From: Rostratula benghalensis
Taxonomy: Eukaryota > Chordata > Aves > Charadriiformes > Rostratulidae
Length of the DNA stretch: 64,000 nt
Assembly (NCBI GenBank): GCA_013399305.1
Contig: VXAI01000021.1
Coordinates: forward strand, 6,600,794 to 6,664,793
Direction of reading: 5' to 3'
Shown here: positions 38,601 through 45,900 of the stretch, piece by piece
How the letters are laid out: every line of letters starts with the position of its first letter
Numbering within the stretch: position 1 is the stretch's first letter
Program-made: the position numbers and the translations under genes
The notes under the pieces: model-generated
What the model was told of the DNA's origin: nothing
Seen by the model: only the letters and a program-made list of their open reading frames with translations
Database searches by the model: none

Positions 38601-40386
38601 GAAAGTGGAGAAGCATCTTCTGAAATAGAATGAGGAATTTGTTTGACACCAGATTGCACTTTAGATAAGACGAAATTCCAGGCTTGGAAAGCTTTGTTCA
38701 ATGGCAGAAAACAAGTCCACCAGTTGTTAGTTCCTTCTGATGTCTTTCCTTGCTTGCAAGCCCTAATTGCACAACAGTAAACTATTTTACTCATTCCATA
38801 GTCATCCTGTAGAACTTGGACTAGAGCAAGACCCAAAAGCAATAACAGGTATGAACAAGATAAAATTCTCACAACATTGGCTAGTAGCAATCCCTCATGG
38901 GGCTCATGAGCAGTGTGCTGCTTTAAAATCTTCCCACTGTTGCTTTGTGCCTAAACCCAATATGTCTAAAAAGAAGAATTTTGCACAGTTAACTGATTCA
39001 TGAATTATCACAGTATCATAGTTCACTTAAGACCTACCTATAAAGAGTGTGTATTAAAATTAAATTAATTTTAAATTAATAAATAAAAAAATTATTTATT
39101 TATTTATTTTAGATTAGGTGGTTGTAATTCTTAATTTCTCCCATTTGAAAAACACATTTAGGATTAGATTCATTGATGTCTGCTAGTTTTTCATACCTTT
39201 TCTCTTTGGGTATGTTTTACCCAGCTTAGTCTTGTGTATTAAAATACTAAATCACATGGATGAGTGGAAAAAAAAATAATCTTCTTGACCTAAAATACAT
39301 TGTCAGCCATTAGTCTGATGAACTTGCATCCCTCTGGGGTGTTTATCTTAAACCAGGAAACTAATGCTCAGCATAATGTGCAATTTAGATGGAATGCATG
39401 ACAAATCAGCCTAGGACTCACTGCTGACAGCATTTTCCAACAATGTTAAAGTAGCGGATGTTTTCACCCTGGCTGTAGAATACAGTGTCCTCAAATCCAG
39501 TGACAGTGATGCATTTTAAACTGAGGATGTGCCAGATTATAAATCCTCTCTTTCTTTAAACCAGTTTGCATAAAACAAAATTATCTGCATAACCTGTGAT
39601 TTTGTAGTCACAGTAAGGTTCTTCAGCTAAACTAACAATTTAAAAATCCCCACACTTTATTAGAACATAAAATTACTTTCTATCAGTAGTACAAATTGTC
39701 CAAAAGAAAGAAGCATCACATTTTACTGACAAATAAAACCTGTAAATATATGTAGATGACAGAAATCTGAGTAGCAAAATGATGAATATGTCTGTGGAGC
39801 ACCCACCTCCTCTGTATAGTTGCAGTATATGTTCAGCTACTACTGTAGCAAATTAAGTACTGAGAAAGTCTACAAACCAAAACCCAGATTTCTATCTTGC
39901 ACATGTATCTGAACTGCATAGCATCCTCTGTACCTGTAAAGGCAACACTAGATGTTTCAAGACCACTGTGAAATACAAGCCTAAACTCTTTTATCAAAGT
40001 TTAAAGTTTTCTATAATTACATCACAAAGGACATTTTTTGGACAGCTTTGATATAAATGCCAGACTTATAAGTCTCCAGATAAAATTGATAAACAAATGC
40101 TTGAGCAATTTCAGTTCTCAATACTTAGTTGATAAAATATTTGAAGAATTCTAAGAACATCAACTGAAAGATCATTCACAGCTTCATCAATTAATCAAAA
40201 ACCACTAATACATAACAATGACTAGATGTTATTTTATAAACTCCTAAATATACACAAACAAGTTTCAGCCTCAAGCTTCCAACGAGTGTCAGAAAACACT
40301 TTTGTAAGAGTGCTTACTTTGGCTGGAGGAGAACCGTTGTGTTGTGCCTCCTTTGATTGTCCCTTGTCTTCAGGTAAGGTTGGCAT
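2377..40386 (-). CDS. IRAG1: IRAG1 (MRVI1) coding span: IP3-receptor-associated cGMP-kinase substrate, 20 coding exons
   Basis: In mammals IRAG1 is an ER-membrane protein that joins IP3 receptor type 1 and cGMP-dependent protein kinase I-beta. When phosphorylated by that kinase it restrains IP3-driven calcium release in smooth muscle and platelets. Twenty minus-strand exons with GT-AG borders join in one frame to 2532 nt (843 residues plus stop). Residue map: N-terminal conserved block about 81-139; cGMP-kinase-binding basic segment about 195-212; coiled-coil core about 460-600; RSMS (Ser616) and RRRVS (Ser629) basophilic sites; acidic stretch about 735-760; one membrane span about 786-804; short tail to 843. 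From memory the human protein is about 885-904 residues, so the length fits. Recognition rests on near-identical stretches such as [20 protein letters not shown]. The paralogue IRAG2 (LRMP) shares the core, but the N-terminal half and the tail fit IRAG1. Non-coding 5' exons and the promoter were not found. Confidence 0.95.
2618..3857 (-). other. IRAG1: IRAG1 intron (1.2 kb)
   Basis: Starts with donor GTGAGA at the 3858 edge and ends at the NAGNAG acceptor. I see no repeats of known family and no coding exon. A 114-codon opening at 3299-3643 has no similarity I recognise and is taken as chance. Confidence 0.8.
3858..3989 (-). CDS. IRAG1: IRAG1 exon: acidic stretch before the membrane anchor
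   Basis: 132 bp, acceptor TTAAAG|TTATCAG and donor AG|GTGAGA. Encodes [14 protein letters not shown] followed by a run rich in Glu and Asp ([19 protein letters not shown]). The charge pattern matches the acidic pre-membrane region of mammalian IRAG1, with different residues. A second AG seven bases further in (TTATCAG|GAA) was tested and breaks the frame, so the outer AG is the one used. Confidence 0.92.
3990..4869 (-). other. IRAG1: IRAG1 intron (0.9 kb)
   Basis: AT-rich intron without a recognisable repeat or exon. Confidence 0.8.
4870..4989 (-). CDS. IRAG1: IRAG1 exon (residues about 680-720)
   Basis: 120 bp, acceptor CTTGGCAG|TGGTAAG and donor AAAGG|GTGAGA. Encodes [20 protein letters not shown] then [20 protein letters not shown]. 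The GKTNGDP and [12 protein letters not shown] stretches closely match mammalian IRAG1; the middle is variable. The last part is helical and charged, and continues the coiled-coil-like run into the next exon. Confidence 0.92.
5350..5499 (+). mobile_element. CR1 LINE 3' fragment
   Basis: Shows the CR1 3' end: CCCTGGAAGTGTTCAAGGC, GGCTGGATGGGGCTTTGAG, GGTTGGAACTCGATGATCTT and a terminal ATTCTATGATTCTGTGATTCT. Severely 5' truncated, about 150 bp. Sits in an IRAG1 intron, antisense to the gene. Confidence 0.93.
6476..7192 (+). mobile_element. CR1 LINE 3' fragment with the end of the reverse-transcriptase ORF
   Basis: About 715 bp of CR1. It starts in the distal part of ORF2 (GAAAATGACCTGGAGGTGTTGG) and runs through GTGTCCAGAGAAGGGCAACAA to the 3' UTR (GTTGGACTAGATGATCTTAAA) and a tail with ATGATTCTATTTTATGATTCT. 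Two short ORFs inside are decayed fragments of CR1 ORF2. There is no intact protein. Confidence 0.93.
7556..7623 (-). CDS. IRAG1: IRAG1 exon (residues about 658-680)
   Basis: 68 bp, acceptor TTTACAG|TCTGAA and donor AAAA|GTGAGT. Encodes [10 protein letters not shown] and [13 protein letters not shown]. The SESPNGK-like start and ALLENGKTNG junction are shared with mammalian IRAG1. Ser/Pro-rich, probably disordered linker. Phase 0 in, phase 2 out. Confidence 0.92.
7624..8789 (-). other. IRAG1: IRAG1 intron (1.2 kb)
   Basis: AT-rich intron, no recognisable repeat or exon. Confidence 0.8.
8790..8897 (-). CDS. IRAG1: IRAG1 exon with the RRRVS cGMP-kinase site
   Basis: 108 bp, acceptor TTTTTCACAG|AATATG and donor CTG|GTAAGT, symmetric phase 0-0. 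Encodes [15 protein letters not shown] then [26 protein letters not shown] (Ser629 here) is a classic basophilic PKG/PKA target and matches a mapped mammalian IRAG1 phospho-site. The [11 protein letters not shown] stretch differs from the mammalian GQTPSSSSIPS at the position of a further reported site. Skipping this exon would remove the phospho-site without shifting the frame. Confidence 0.94.
8898..10539 (-). other. IRAG1: IRAG1 intron (1.6 kb)
   Basis: No family repeat recognised. A short direct repeat of GTACCCACTATGAT occurs near 9318-9350. Confidence 0.8.
10540..10589 (-). CDS. IRAG1: IRAG1 exon (residues about 605-621)
   Basis: 50 bp, acceptor TTATGCAG|AGGATG and donor GGAAAG|GTATTT. 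Encodes [16 protein letters not shown], including the SRSMS motif (Ser616), which matches another mapped cGMP-kinase site of mammalian IRAG1 and lies 13 residues before RRRVS. Phase 1 in, 0 out. Confidence 0.93.
10590..11288 (-). other. IRAG1: IRAG1 intron (0.7 kb)
   Basis: AT-rich, including TATA-type dinucleotide stretches near 11100-11150. No exon or family repeat seen. Confidence 0.8.
11289..11430 (-). CDS. IRAG1: IRAG1 exon: conserved coiled-coil core
   Basis: 142 bp, acceptor CTTCCTTAG|GAGAAG and donor TCTG|GTAAAA. Encodes [19 protein letters not shown] then [19 protein letters not shown] and NSSRSYGAS. From memory this is practically identical to mammalian IRAG1 and is the strongest single identification in the window. 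It is a long amphipathic helix of the MRVI1/LRMP family core. Confidence 0.96.
11431..12183 (-). other. IRAG1: IRAG1 intron (0.75 kb)
   Basis: No repeat or additional exon seen. Openings on both strands are chance. Confidence 0.8.
12184..12315 (-). CDS. IRAG1: IRAG1 exon: coiled-coil core
   Basis: 132 bp, symmetric phase 0-0. Encodes [19 protein letters not shown] then [20 protein letters not shown] and GAVRQ, highly conserved in IRAG1. The acceptor is CACTTCAG|TCTTCAG. A second AG seven bases further in would shift the frame, so the outer AG is chosen. Donor CAG|GTAAGA. Confidence 0.95.
12316..15197 (-). other. IRAG1: IRAG1 intron (2.9 kb)
   Basis: Contains an imperfect (CAA)n patch at about 13459-13493, a duplicated TATATGTTTTTTACC motif near 12950-12985, and a duplicated CACTTTATTATAAATT near 13914-13948. 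No mobile-element family or exon recognised. Confidence 0.8.
15198..15338 (-). CDS. IRAG1: IRAG1 exon: start of the coiled-coil core
   Basis: 141 bp, phase 0-0, acceptor CCAAACAG|AATGTA and donor ACG|GTAAGA. Encodes [20 protein letters not shown] then [19 protein letters not shown] and ENFKAAIT, nearly identical to mammalian IRAG1. An internal AG (CTTTAG|AAATG) was considered but does not keep the frame with the upstream exon. Confidence 0.95.
15339..16433 (-). other. IRAG1: IRAG1 intron (1.1 kb)
   Basis: No repeat family or exon recognised. Confidence 0.8.
16434..16464 (-). CDS. IRAG1: IRAG1 31-bp small exon
   Basis: Acceptor TTTATTTCTAG|CTCC and donor GAG|GTATGT. Encodes [10 protein letters not shown] (first codon completed from the previous exon), matching the mammalian [15 protein letters not shown] junction. 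Too short to appear as an ORF; found by splice signals and frame. Skipping it would shift the frame, so it should be constitutive. Confidence 0.92.
16465..19049 (-). other. IRAG1: IRAG1 intron (2.6 kb)
   Basis: No recognisable mobile element or exon. Openings at 18124-18486 on both strands overlap and look like chance. Confidence 0.78.
19050..19170 (-). CDS. IRAG1: IRAG1 exon (residues about 416-456)
   Basis: 121 bp, acceptor ATATCTTTAG|GCCCTT and donor GGAAG|GTAAAA. Encodes [19 protein letters not shown] then [20 protein letters not shown]. [15 protein letters not shown] is conserved in IRAG1; the preceding acidic part is variable. Phase 1 in, 2 out. Confidence 0.93.
19171..21938 (-). other. 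IRAG1: IRAG1 intron (2.8 kb)
   Basis: Holds a perfect 12-bp inverted repeat at 20642-20670 (listed separately). Otherwise AT-rich, with no family repeat or exon seen. Confidence 0.78.
20642..20670. repeat. Perfect inverted repeat, 12-bp arms and 5-nt loop
   Basis: GAAAAGCTGCTT, loop TTCAT, AAGCAGCTTTTC. The arms are exactly complementary. It would fold as a short RNA hairpin in the IRAG1 pre-mRNA or as a DNA cruciform. It is shorter than a microRNA precursor. Confidence 0.9.
21939..22017 (-). CDS. IRAG1: IRAG1 exon (residues about 390-416)
   Basis: 79 bp, acceptor TTCTTAACAG|GAGCAT and a weak donor AAAAAG|GTGCAG. Encodes [20 protein letters not shown] then AAEQEKG, nearly identical to mammalian IRAG1. 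Phase 0 in, 1 out. Confidence 0.94.
22018..24328 (-). other. IRAG1: IRAG1 intron (2.3 kb)
   Basis: Contains a 64-bp tandem duplication (22631-22758). No mobile-element family or exon recognised elsewhere. Confidence 0.8.
22631..22758. repeat. Tandem duplication, 2 x 64 bp
   Basis: Two adjacent copies (22631-22694 and 22695-22758) start ACCTGCTTTTAT and end CTAACTGG, with about three mismatches between them. An intronic local duplication. Confidence 0.9.
24329..24922 (-). CDS. IRAG1: IRAG1 large central exon: cGMP-kinase-binding segment
   Basis: 594 bp (198 codons), symmetric phase 0-0, acceptor TACGTTCAG|AATGCT and donor GAGAG|GTGAGT. It opens with [20 protein letters not shown], the basic segment that in mammals binds the leucine zipper of cGMP-kinase I-beta, then TEQKENFDP. 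The middle is variable and Ser/Pro/Lys-rich, probably disordered. Towards the end come [12 protein letters not shown] and the conserved [21 protein letters not shown]. The exon was extended through the largest open frame of the window, and its start was set at the pyrimidine-rich acceptor rather than at an upstream Met. Confidence 0.95.
24923..25814 (-). other. IRAG1: IRAG1 intron (0.9 kb)
   Basis: No repeat or additional exon recognised. Confidence 0.8.
25815..25856 (-). CDS. IRAG1: IRAG1 42-bp exon, probably optional
   Basis: Acceptor TTTGCTAG|AATAAC and donor GAG|GTAAGT. Encodes [14 protein letters not shown]. Symmetric phase 0-0, so it can be included or skipped. I do not recognise these residues in mammalian IRAG1, where this stretch is poorly conserved. 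The good splice signals and the open frame are the support. Confidence 0.8.
25857..26279 (-). other. IRAG1: IRAG1 intron (0.4 kb)
   Basis: Short intron, nothing recognised inside. Confidence 0.8.
26280..26329 (-). CDS. IRAG1: IRAG1 50-bp exon (residues about 161-177)
   Basis: Acceptor GTCTTTCTAG|GATCTG and donor CAG|GTAAGA. Encodes [16 protein letters not shown] after a Gly split across the junction. The Pro-Gly-x-Asp-Val-Cys context resembles the mammalian protein here; the rest is variable. Phase 1 in, 0 out. Confidence 0.85.
26330..26771 (-). other. IRAG1: IRAG1 intron (0.4 kb)
   Basis: Short intron, AT-rich, nothing recognised. It has a C6 run at 26479-26484. Confidence 0.8.
26772..26840 (-). 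CDS. IRAG1: IRAG1 Ser/Pro-rich exon with a NAGNAG acceptor
   Basis: Donor CCAG|GTAAAA. The acceptor is tandem, AATGAAG|CAG|TTTCC, so the exon runs to 26840 (outer AG, adds Ala) or 26837 (inner AG). Encodes (A)[19 protein letters not shown] then TLPG. The VSPxLSP..SRSNSLT pattern is the mammalian IRAG1 one. Phase 1 at both ends. Confidence 0.9.
26841..27832 (-). other. IRAG1: IRAG1 intron (1.0 kb)
   Basis: Contains a look-alike 25-bp exon at 27108-27132 that was rejected on phase. Otherwise nothing recognised. Confidence 0.8.
27833..28006 (-). CDS. IRAG1: IRAG1 exon: N-terminal conserved block
   Basis: 174 bp, acceptor TTTCTACCCAG|ATAACA and donor ACAG|GTAGGT. Encodes [17 protein letters not shown], then [19 protein letters not shown], then [30 protein letters not shown] and the [15 protein letters not shown] block are strongly conserved in IRAG1. 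A predicted charged helix is followed by a basic patch. Phase 1 in, 1 out. Confidence 0.95.
28245..29110 (-). mobile_element. CR1 LINE fragment, older copy
   Basis: Reads as the reverse complement of a CR1 3' end: AATTCAGGTTGGAAAGGAC and CATCTAGTCCAACATTCAAA near the edge, then CTTCTCCAGGCTAAATTAGG. Further in it runs into CR1 ORF2-derived sequence (CAGCCTGTCTAGGTCTCTGAA, GATTTCATCTGCTACTTTGAT). It lies in the same orientation as IRAG1. Many stops are present and the left border is eroded. The right border is approximate. Confidence 0.88.
29451..29542. repeat. Exact tandem duplication, 2 x 46 bp
   Basis: Two identical adjacent copies (29451-29496 and 29497-29542), beginning AAGGGTGGAGAGCAGCTC and ending GGATATGAAAGG. 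Directly upstream lies a G-rich stretch (29411-29455). Identity between copies suggests a recent event or a collapsed polymorphic array. Confidence 0.93.
31045..31115 (-). CDS. IRAG1: IRAG1 exon (residues about 57-81)
   Basis: 71 bp, acceptor TTCTCTCTAG|GCCCCG and donor ATTG|GTAAGA. Encodes [20 protein letters not shown] then TSI, a Ser/Arg/His-rich stretch resembling the mammalian HSPHKRLSHRHLK segment. The final split codon gives Asp with the next exon. Phase 2 in, 1 out. Confidence 0.9.
31116..33304 (-). other. IRAG1: IRAG1 intron (2.2 kb)
   Basis: AT-rich. A 9-bp-arm inverted repeat (AATTCAATT/AATTGAATT) sits at 31855-31875. No mobile-element family or exon recognised. Confidence 0.78.
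33305..33405 (-). CDS. IRAG1: IRAG1 second coding exon (residues about 24-57)
   Basis: 101 bp, acceptor AACCATTCAG|GACACT and donor AACAG|GTACTA. Encodes [20 protein letters not shown] then [13 protein letters not shown]. The C-S-x-T-P-x-IVL..A..P..E.DK pattern corresponds to the N-terminal region of mammalian IRAG1. Phase 0 in, 2 out. Confidence 0.88.
34244..34274. repeat. (AAAT)n microsatellite
   Basis: About five AAAT units followed by AAAATAATAAAAT. Confidence 0.9.
34666..34853. repeat. (GAGAA)n satellite, about 37 units, one ambiguous base
   Basis: About 188 bp of uninterrupted pentamer, with an undetermined base at 34759. It ends exactly where a CR1 3' tail begins. Openings translated through it (repeating Phe-Ser-Ser-Leu-Leu) are artefacts. 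The N and the length suggest the true array length is uncertain. Confidence 0.95.
34854..35030 (-). mobile_element. CR1 LINE 3' fragment next to the satellite
   Basis: The reverse complement of a CR1 3' end: GGTTGGAAGGGACCAACAATG, ATCATCTCTCCCAACCACC, GCTGACCAAAAGTTAAAGC and CAGGCCTTGGGGCACTGACC. About 175 bp, 5' truncated near 35030. The 3' tail side faces the pentamer array. Confidence 0.9.
36199..36508. repeat. (AAAAAG)n tract interrupted by a 185-base assembly gap
   Basis: GAAGAAGAAAAAG precedes undetermined bases at 36214-36398, and a regular AAAAAG array follows from 36399 to 36508. The gap therefore lies inside a purine-rich simple repeat that was not resolved. The ORF across it is meaningless. 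Confidence 0.95.
37258..37280. repeat. (GT)n microsatellite, about 11 units
   Basis: An uninterrupted GT dinucleotide run of 23 bases in the large IRAG1 intron. Confidence 0.93.
39078..39100. repeat. AT-only hairpin in an ATTT-rich patch
   Basis: Arms AATAAATAA and TTATTTATT around a 5-nt loop, inside a 50-base stretch of A and T only (39060-39110). Confidence 0.8.
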
Positions 40387-40411
40387 GGTGGGCAGTGTAA
40401 AGCACGTGGAA
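40318..40411 (-). CDS. IRAG1: IRAG1 first coding exon with the likely start codon
   Basis: The donor is GCCAAA|GTAAGC at 40317/40318. The chosen ATG at 40384-40386 begins [23 protein letters not shown], equivalent to the MPHIPEDE start of a mammalian IRAG1 isoform. From there the 20 exons sum to a multiple of three. A probable acceptor is GCATTGCAG|TTCC at 40412-40413. The frame is open upstream of the ATG (..STCFTLPT), so a longer isoform starting in an upstream exon, as in mammals, is possible. The coding part is 40318-40386; the upper border is uncertain. Confidence 0.78.
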
Positions 40412-42910
40412 CTGCAATGCAGACTAACAGGACCATGCACTGTTGAGAAAATCTGCTTCAAGTTAGCCTGAAGGCATAAGCGCAGAGAGGCCTTGTGATC
40501 TGCAGGCTGTGTTACATGCCAAAAACACAAGTCAAATCCATTTAAAGCTTTATGCTTTAACATTGAGATCACTTTATAATAACAAACAGTATTAGGGTTT
40601 AAAATTAAATTGCTATCTTGTGTTTTATTAAGTAAAGCTTTCAAGATCAAGGATAACAGTAAATGCATTCAAAATGGACAACCCTCTCATTCCATCTCCC
40701 CTCTATTTTACAGATTTTTTTTCTTACTATGATGGTTTTGGCTGTGACCGAACTACTCTCTAAAAATCCTCTCAGAAGGAAACAGCATCCCTAATATCCA
40801 TAATATGCCTTTTAGTAACTAACAAAATCCTAATGCTACAGAGTATGACCTCAGATCTCAAAGAAAGGAATAAAAGTGGAAACCCAGATGGTGGCACTCT
40901 TCCTTTGATCAAAAGCAAAGCCTGGCCTAGGTGAATTGTGCAAAGACTTGGTGTCTTTCTGCACAAGACAACACTGTGCAAGACAATTCTGAAGCAAAAT
41001 GGCAGTAATGCCCAAATGGAGAAAAAAAAATTAAACCATCACTGCCTATTAGCTAGTATCAATGAGAGCTACTGCCTTCATAAGGTATTATTAAGATTAA
41101 AGCCCGTATTGTAGTCTGAAGATGAGAAATGTTAAGTACTAACCCTTACAGCTGCAGTACATGTATTACAAGACTTAGTATGACACCTACCGGATAGTTA
41201 AGAAACAGTCCTCATAACTAAATCATGCGACTCCTTGGTGGTGCCTACAGATGACAGACAATGCAGTTATCAGAGACGACCTGGACTAGTGAGTGCTAAC
41301 TATATTCCCTTTACAGTTAATTCACAGCTGTGTATAGAACGGAGCTATACAATCAAACAATAATATTAAACAACTTCAATAGCATGCCAAGGAGATAAAT
41401 GCATGCAACAAGCATAGGTTCAACCTCCAAAACATGTTATCTTCTCCCAAACCTGAATTACTAATCTCATCTCCATTCTTTTACTCTTCTGGAAATCAAG
41501 ACAGATAGAACAAAAAGGTTGAGATGGGGAGATGATTTGAAGTTCAAGGGAATTAGCAGGGTTGTAAGATCAACCTTACACACTTTTCCTTTCTATTTCA
41601 GGGAAGGGCAAAGAAATGTATTCAGGAACATGTTGGTTTATTGAGGCTGACAATTAAAATTGTCATAATACTTGTGTTGACTTAAAAAAGAAAGAAAGAA
41701 AAAAAAGGCAAAACAGTTCACAAGGAATATGGAAGCAGCCTCAGTAGTGACAAGTTCATCACCTCAGCTTTCAGAGAAAAAAGTGTGTTGTAAAGCCTAC
41801 AGAATATGTGGAAAATTTGGACTGCAGAATCAGCTAAGATCCGTGCTTTTAGTAGGATTATTTCACATTATATTGGGAACTTAATTTTCTCTTTTACTAG
41901 AAGATGAATAGAAAGCCACCTCACATGAAATTTAATGCAGAACTTCTAAACTGTAAGCATGATCTCTATACAAGTATTAATGTGTTCAGAAAAATTATTA
42001 TTTCAACTAAATTCTTTGATAAAGACTGTGGAAAAGATGAAGCATATATGACATCATTATGAAGACCAAGGTAAAGACTTTCTTTGAACAGTGAGCATGT
42101 TTTTTTTTCAGTAGGGTACATGCTGTAGGAACAGCAGTTTCAAGATTTTGTAGACATTTTGAACCCATTACAGGTGAATTTCTAGCTCTAATGGAATAAT
42201 TGAAAGCTCGTATTTGTATCATGATTTTACCCACCTCTGATTTAAAGTAAAAGTAGAGGAAACTTTCTATGAATAAAAAGAAGATTCAAAAATTTTTATT
42301 AAAACAAAATATATTTAAAGTCCCTATTATGATGGAAAACAGATATTTATGGTTACATATATTTTTATAAAGCCATAGAGATTAGAGAGATAGAAGTAGC
42401 ACTAAATGTCTGTGTGTTTCAATAGTTAAGTAGTTTTGTACCAAACAATAGTCACCAACTATTAACAACACTTGAATACATGATAGAAGTGAGGCAACCA
42501 AAAAAAAGTGGCATGGACTTGCTTTTAATCTCTGTAACAAAATCCTGGCATCCTATGCAATTTCTGAGTTTTCAAGAACTCAAATTAAAACAAAAACAAA
42601 AAAGAGAAGACATAAATCTGGCTGTTTATCTAATCCTTCTTAGTGTTTGCCTTATGAATTTATAATGGTTCCAGTAGGCTCAACTCAACAGAATGCTGGG
42701 CCTTAAAAATCAGGAATGTTTCAAGTCATGGCCAAAGTGTATTTGCAGTCCCACATGGAGCTGTATAAGCTATTAAATCAAAGTGGTTTGCTTTCCATTT
42801 TAACTGAGTTTCTAGTACAGGCAAACTTAAGAAAGTAATGCAGGTCATATTAAAGCAAGGAAGAGATATTAAGCACATCAAGTTTCAGTTCATTTTTCAG
42901 ACTTAAGAAG

Positions 42911-42929
42911 AAAAAAAAAAAAAAAAAAA
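42911..42929. repeat. poly-A run (A19)
   Basis: Nineteen A, followed by GGCAGG and a second A-run. No recognisable retroposon body lies upstream of it. Confidence 0.9.
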
Positions 42930-45900
42930 GGCAGGAAAAAAAACCCAACAGGCTTTTCTAAAAATAGAAAGGGACAAATCCCGAGCTCTGTTGTCTTAGA
43001 GATGCAGCACAGAAAGTACAGCCAAGGGAGAATGGAGGGTAGAAAGATGAATTTATGCCACCTTAAAAACCCCCAGATTTGGAGTGGTCTGAGTTTAGTC
43101 CATCTCTGACACAATTAGAACCTTACTCTGTCTTCCTTACACAGCTATCTTGAAAATAGGAAAAAGTTCTAAGTTCTTTCTTCTGACTGTCCATTTTATC
43201 CTAATATCTCTCAATAAACCCCCAGTGCCACGGACGGAATTGGAGCAGCAAAAGCTTGCATGTAATTATTAATATTCTGTGGCTTCTTAAAACAAATGCA
43301 GTCTTTGCATACCTTGACTGCATAGCTGTAGCTATCTAAGCTGCCAAAGTGAGGGCTACTACTTACTGGTATTTCAACAAAATACATAGTTCAATCCATA
43401 AGCTACATGATTTAGAACTCCTGAAGAATTACTTTTTCAATCTAAATGCTTATTTTTAACCTGTGCAATGCTCTTAAAATCAGATACTTTAAAGACTTTA
43501 TGATGCTTAACCTGTACAAACATCACAACTTGGAAATGCAAATGAATATTGCCAATGGAGCCACCTTCTTGTTCCATGCTGTGCAAGGAATTTTCCATAT
43601 CAATTTTCTGTATGCCATTTTCTGTAGCAATTACTGCCTTCTGATACAGTAGGAAAGGCAAAGGTTTAGAAATGATGGAACCTGAAGACACTAGTGAATA
43701 TATGTTATTTTTCCATCACTGCTGAAGTGACCTTATGCCTATTTGATTGGGCAATGAAAGAGCCCCAGTAAACGATGGAGAGAATCAAAGCACATAGAAA
43801 AGGGGGGGGCTTCATGAGAACATTAACAAGAATTAGAGGAGCTTCTCTACAGCTCACAAATGTAGGGAGAAAAGAAATGTCCTTAGAAAATGTATTTCTC
43901 TGGATGTTACATTTTTTTCTTCAGTAGAGCATTAGGGAAGAGTGCAGCCCTGGAACCTACAGAAATTCACATCTCTGTCTATGAAACCAGCTTACAGCCT
44001 TACTGAACCTGGAGCCAAAGTGCAGAAAGCATGACCATGCTAATTCTAAGCTGCTCATGTGCCAACTGAAGAGCCTTTGGAATCATGCTGCCATTAGCTT
44101 TGCCAGCTTTATCTCCTTTCCACAGCCATAAACATGTTTCAGTCAAAGAAGGAAATGATATGTTAACAATACATGCAATTGAGTGAGATACCAACTGAAA
44201 AAGCTGTACTTATTGTCCCTGAAGGTAGTGAAAGGATAGATTAAAAAAAAACATCTGCACTTTAAATGCAGTGAAGGTGCGTAAGCACATGTTAGCATCC
44301 TAGCCCTCAAGGCAATGTTGAGATTCTGTTATTTCTTTTCTAAGGTATTGGTCAAGCTCTGTCTGGCCTACCTCTGTCCTTTAAAGGATGTAATGAGATT
44401 ACTGTAGTGTATTATCAGAGGAAATTACACCCCCCACCCCACCCCCAATTTCCAGTCTTTTAGAAACCGCAGGAGTTTCAAAATTACCTTTAAAAATTAA
44501 ATCTTTGCAGAGATTAACTCACATGTCACAAGAAGAGTGGATGTGGGCGAGGATCTACAATCCTAGTCTGCACGAGTGTTTTGAACCTACAAAACGAGTT
44601 TTAAAAAACAAACAACAAATTACTATCCTACTCACCAGATTCTCCTTATTCCCACACTAAGATGAGACAATGTAAAGAAAAAAAGTAAGACAAAGAAGAG
44701 AGGATGGAGTGTTTTTTAACATTTTGGTCTGTTATTGTAAACTTACTGCTTAAAATAGTTAGGAAAAAAATGATCCCCCGAGCTCAAATTCGTAGTCAGA
44801 TATAGATCAGTGAAATGCAGAGAACTTTCTTTAACCACTGTGAAGGCTTAGAGTACAATCTCCAGGAAATGGTGATGTGGGAGCTCTATTCCATAAAAGG
44901 GAAAAGTATTTAGAGGCCCTTGGCTTTCAGTGTGTTCTCTCTGCAACTCATTTTACCATAGGAGAGAAAGCTAAGTATAATCAGTTAACTTACCCTCTCT
45001 GAGTCACGACTGAGTACCGTGTTAACGAAGACTTTGATAAAGGTGCTTTACTCCATCTCCACTGATAGCTTGTCAGTTGACCTTAAATGCTCTGTCACAT
45101 CACAACAAGGATATATAAAAAAAAGCAGAAATAAACAATAAAGAAAGAATTTATTTCTTGACCTCATACTGCCTACGGTCAAGTCAAACAACTCTCATTT
45201 GTCAACACTGGGAGTTGCATAGTCATGAACCCAGCTGAACTGCACAATTCTGAGCTGCTTTTTCTAACTCTTTTTTTTCTTGTCTCACAAAGCGATTGTA
45301 AAACATTACCATAATAGAAAGATACATTTTTGCACGTCTTTTGTATATCTCTAAAAGCATATGGAATTCATATAACATTTTGAATCAGTTTTTGCAGCTT
45401 TGAAGTATGTAAACCACCCTAAATTTATTTCATTCAAAGCAAACATGAGCTTGTTTTTCTTATGTCTGTACAACAAAATAAGTTTTCAAACACAAAGCAC
45501 GATTCTAATATTTAAGATACACAAACAAATTTGTTGGCATACATTAGAGATCTCAAAAAAAAAATTGAAAAAAACATCACCACAACAAAACACAACAAAC
45601 AAAACCTATAAAACCAGATCCAGGATATGTTAATAGAAAGCCTTTAATATTTTGCTCTAGGACTTCAAAACTTTTGTATAATAGAAACATTCACTGGAAA
45701 AGAAAAAATCCAAACCCACAACTAAGCTGACTCATTTACATTCTTAATGTATGTGACAAGAGATACTACATAGAAATTGGAAGACACTTTATTTAATCTC
45801 GGCAACACAGAAAAAAATGGACTGTTTCCTACTGCATCTAATTTTTATTACATGAAAGTGGTTTCTCTTATTAACTGAGTTCTACCCATGTTAATATCTG

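Larger units (their letters stand above)
33406..40317 (-). other. IRAG1: IRAG1 intron (6.9 kb), repeat-rich
   Basis: Contains an (AAAT)n patch, an expanded (GAGAA)n satellite abutting a CR1 tail, a sequence gap inside (AAAAAG)n, a (GT)n run and an AT hairpin, each listed separately. A 92-codon plus-strand opening at 37324-37602 matches nothing I recognise. No extra IRAG1 exon seen. Confidence 0.8.

Noticed and set aside
2377..40386. Assignment to the paralogue IRAG2 (LRMP).
   Set aside because: The coiled-coil core is shared, but the N-terminal block, cGMP-kinase docking segment, RRRVS site and tail pattern fit IRAG1.
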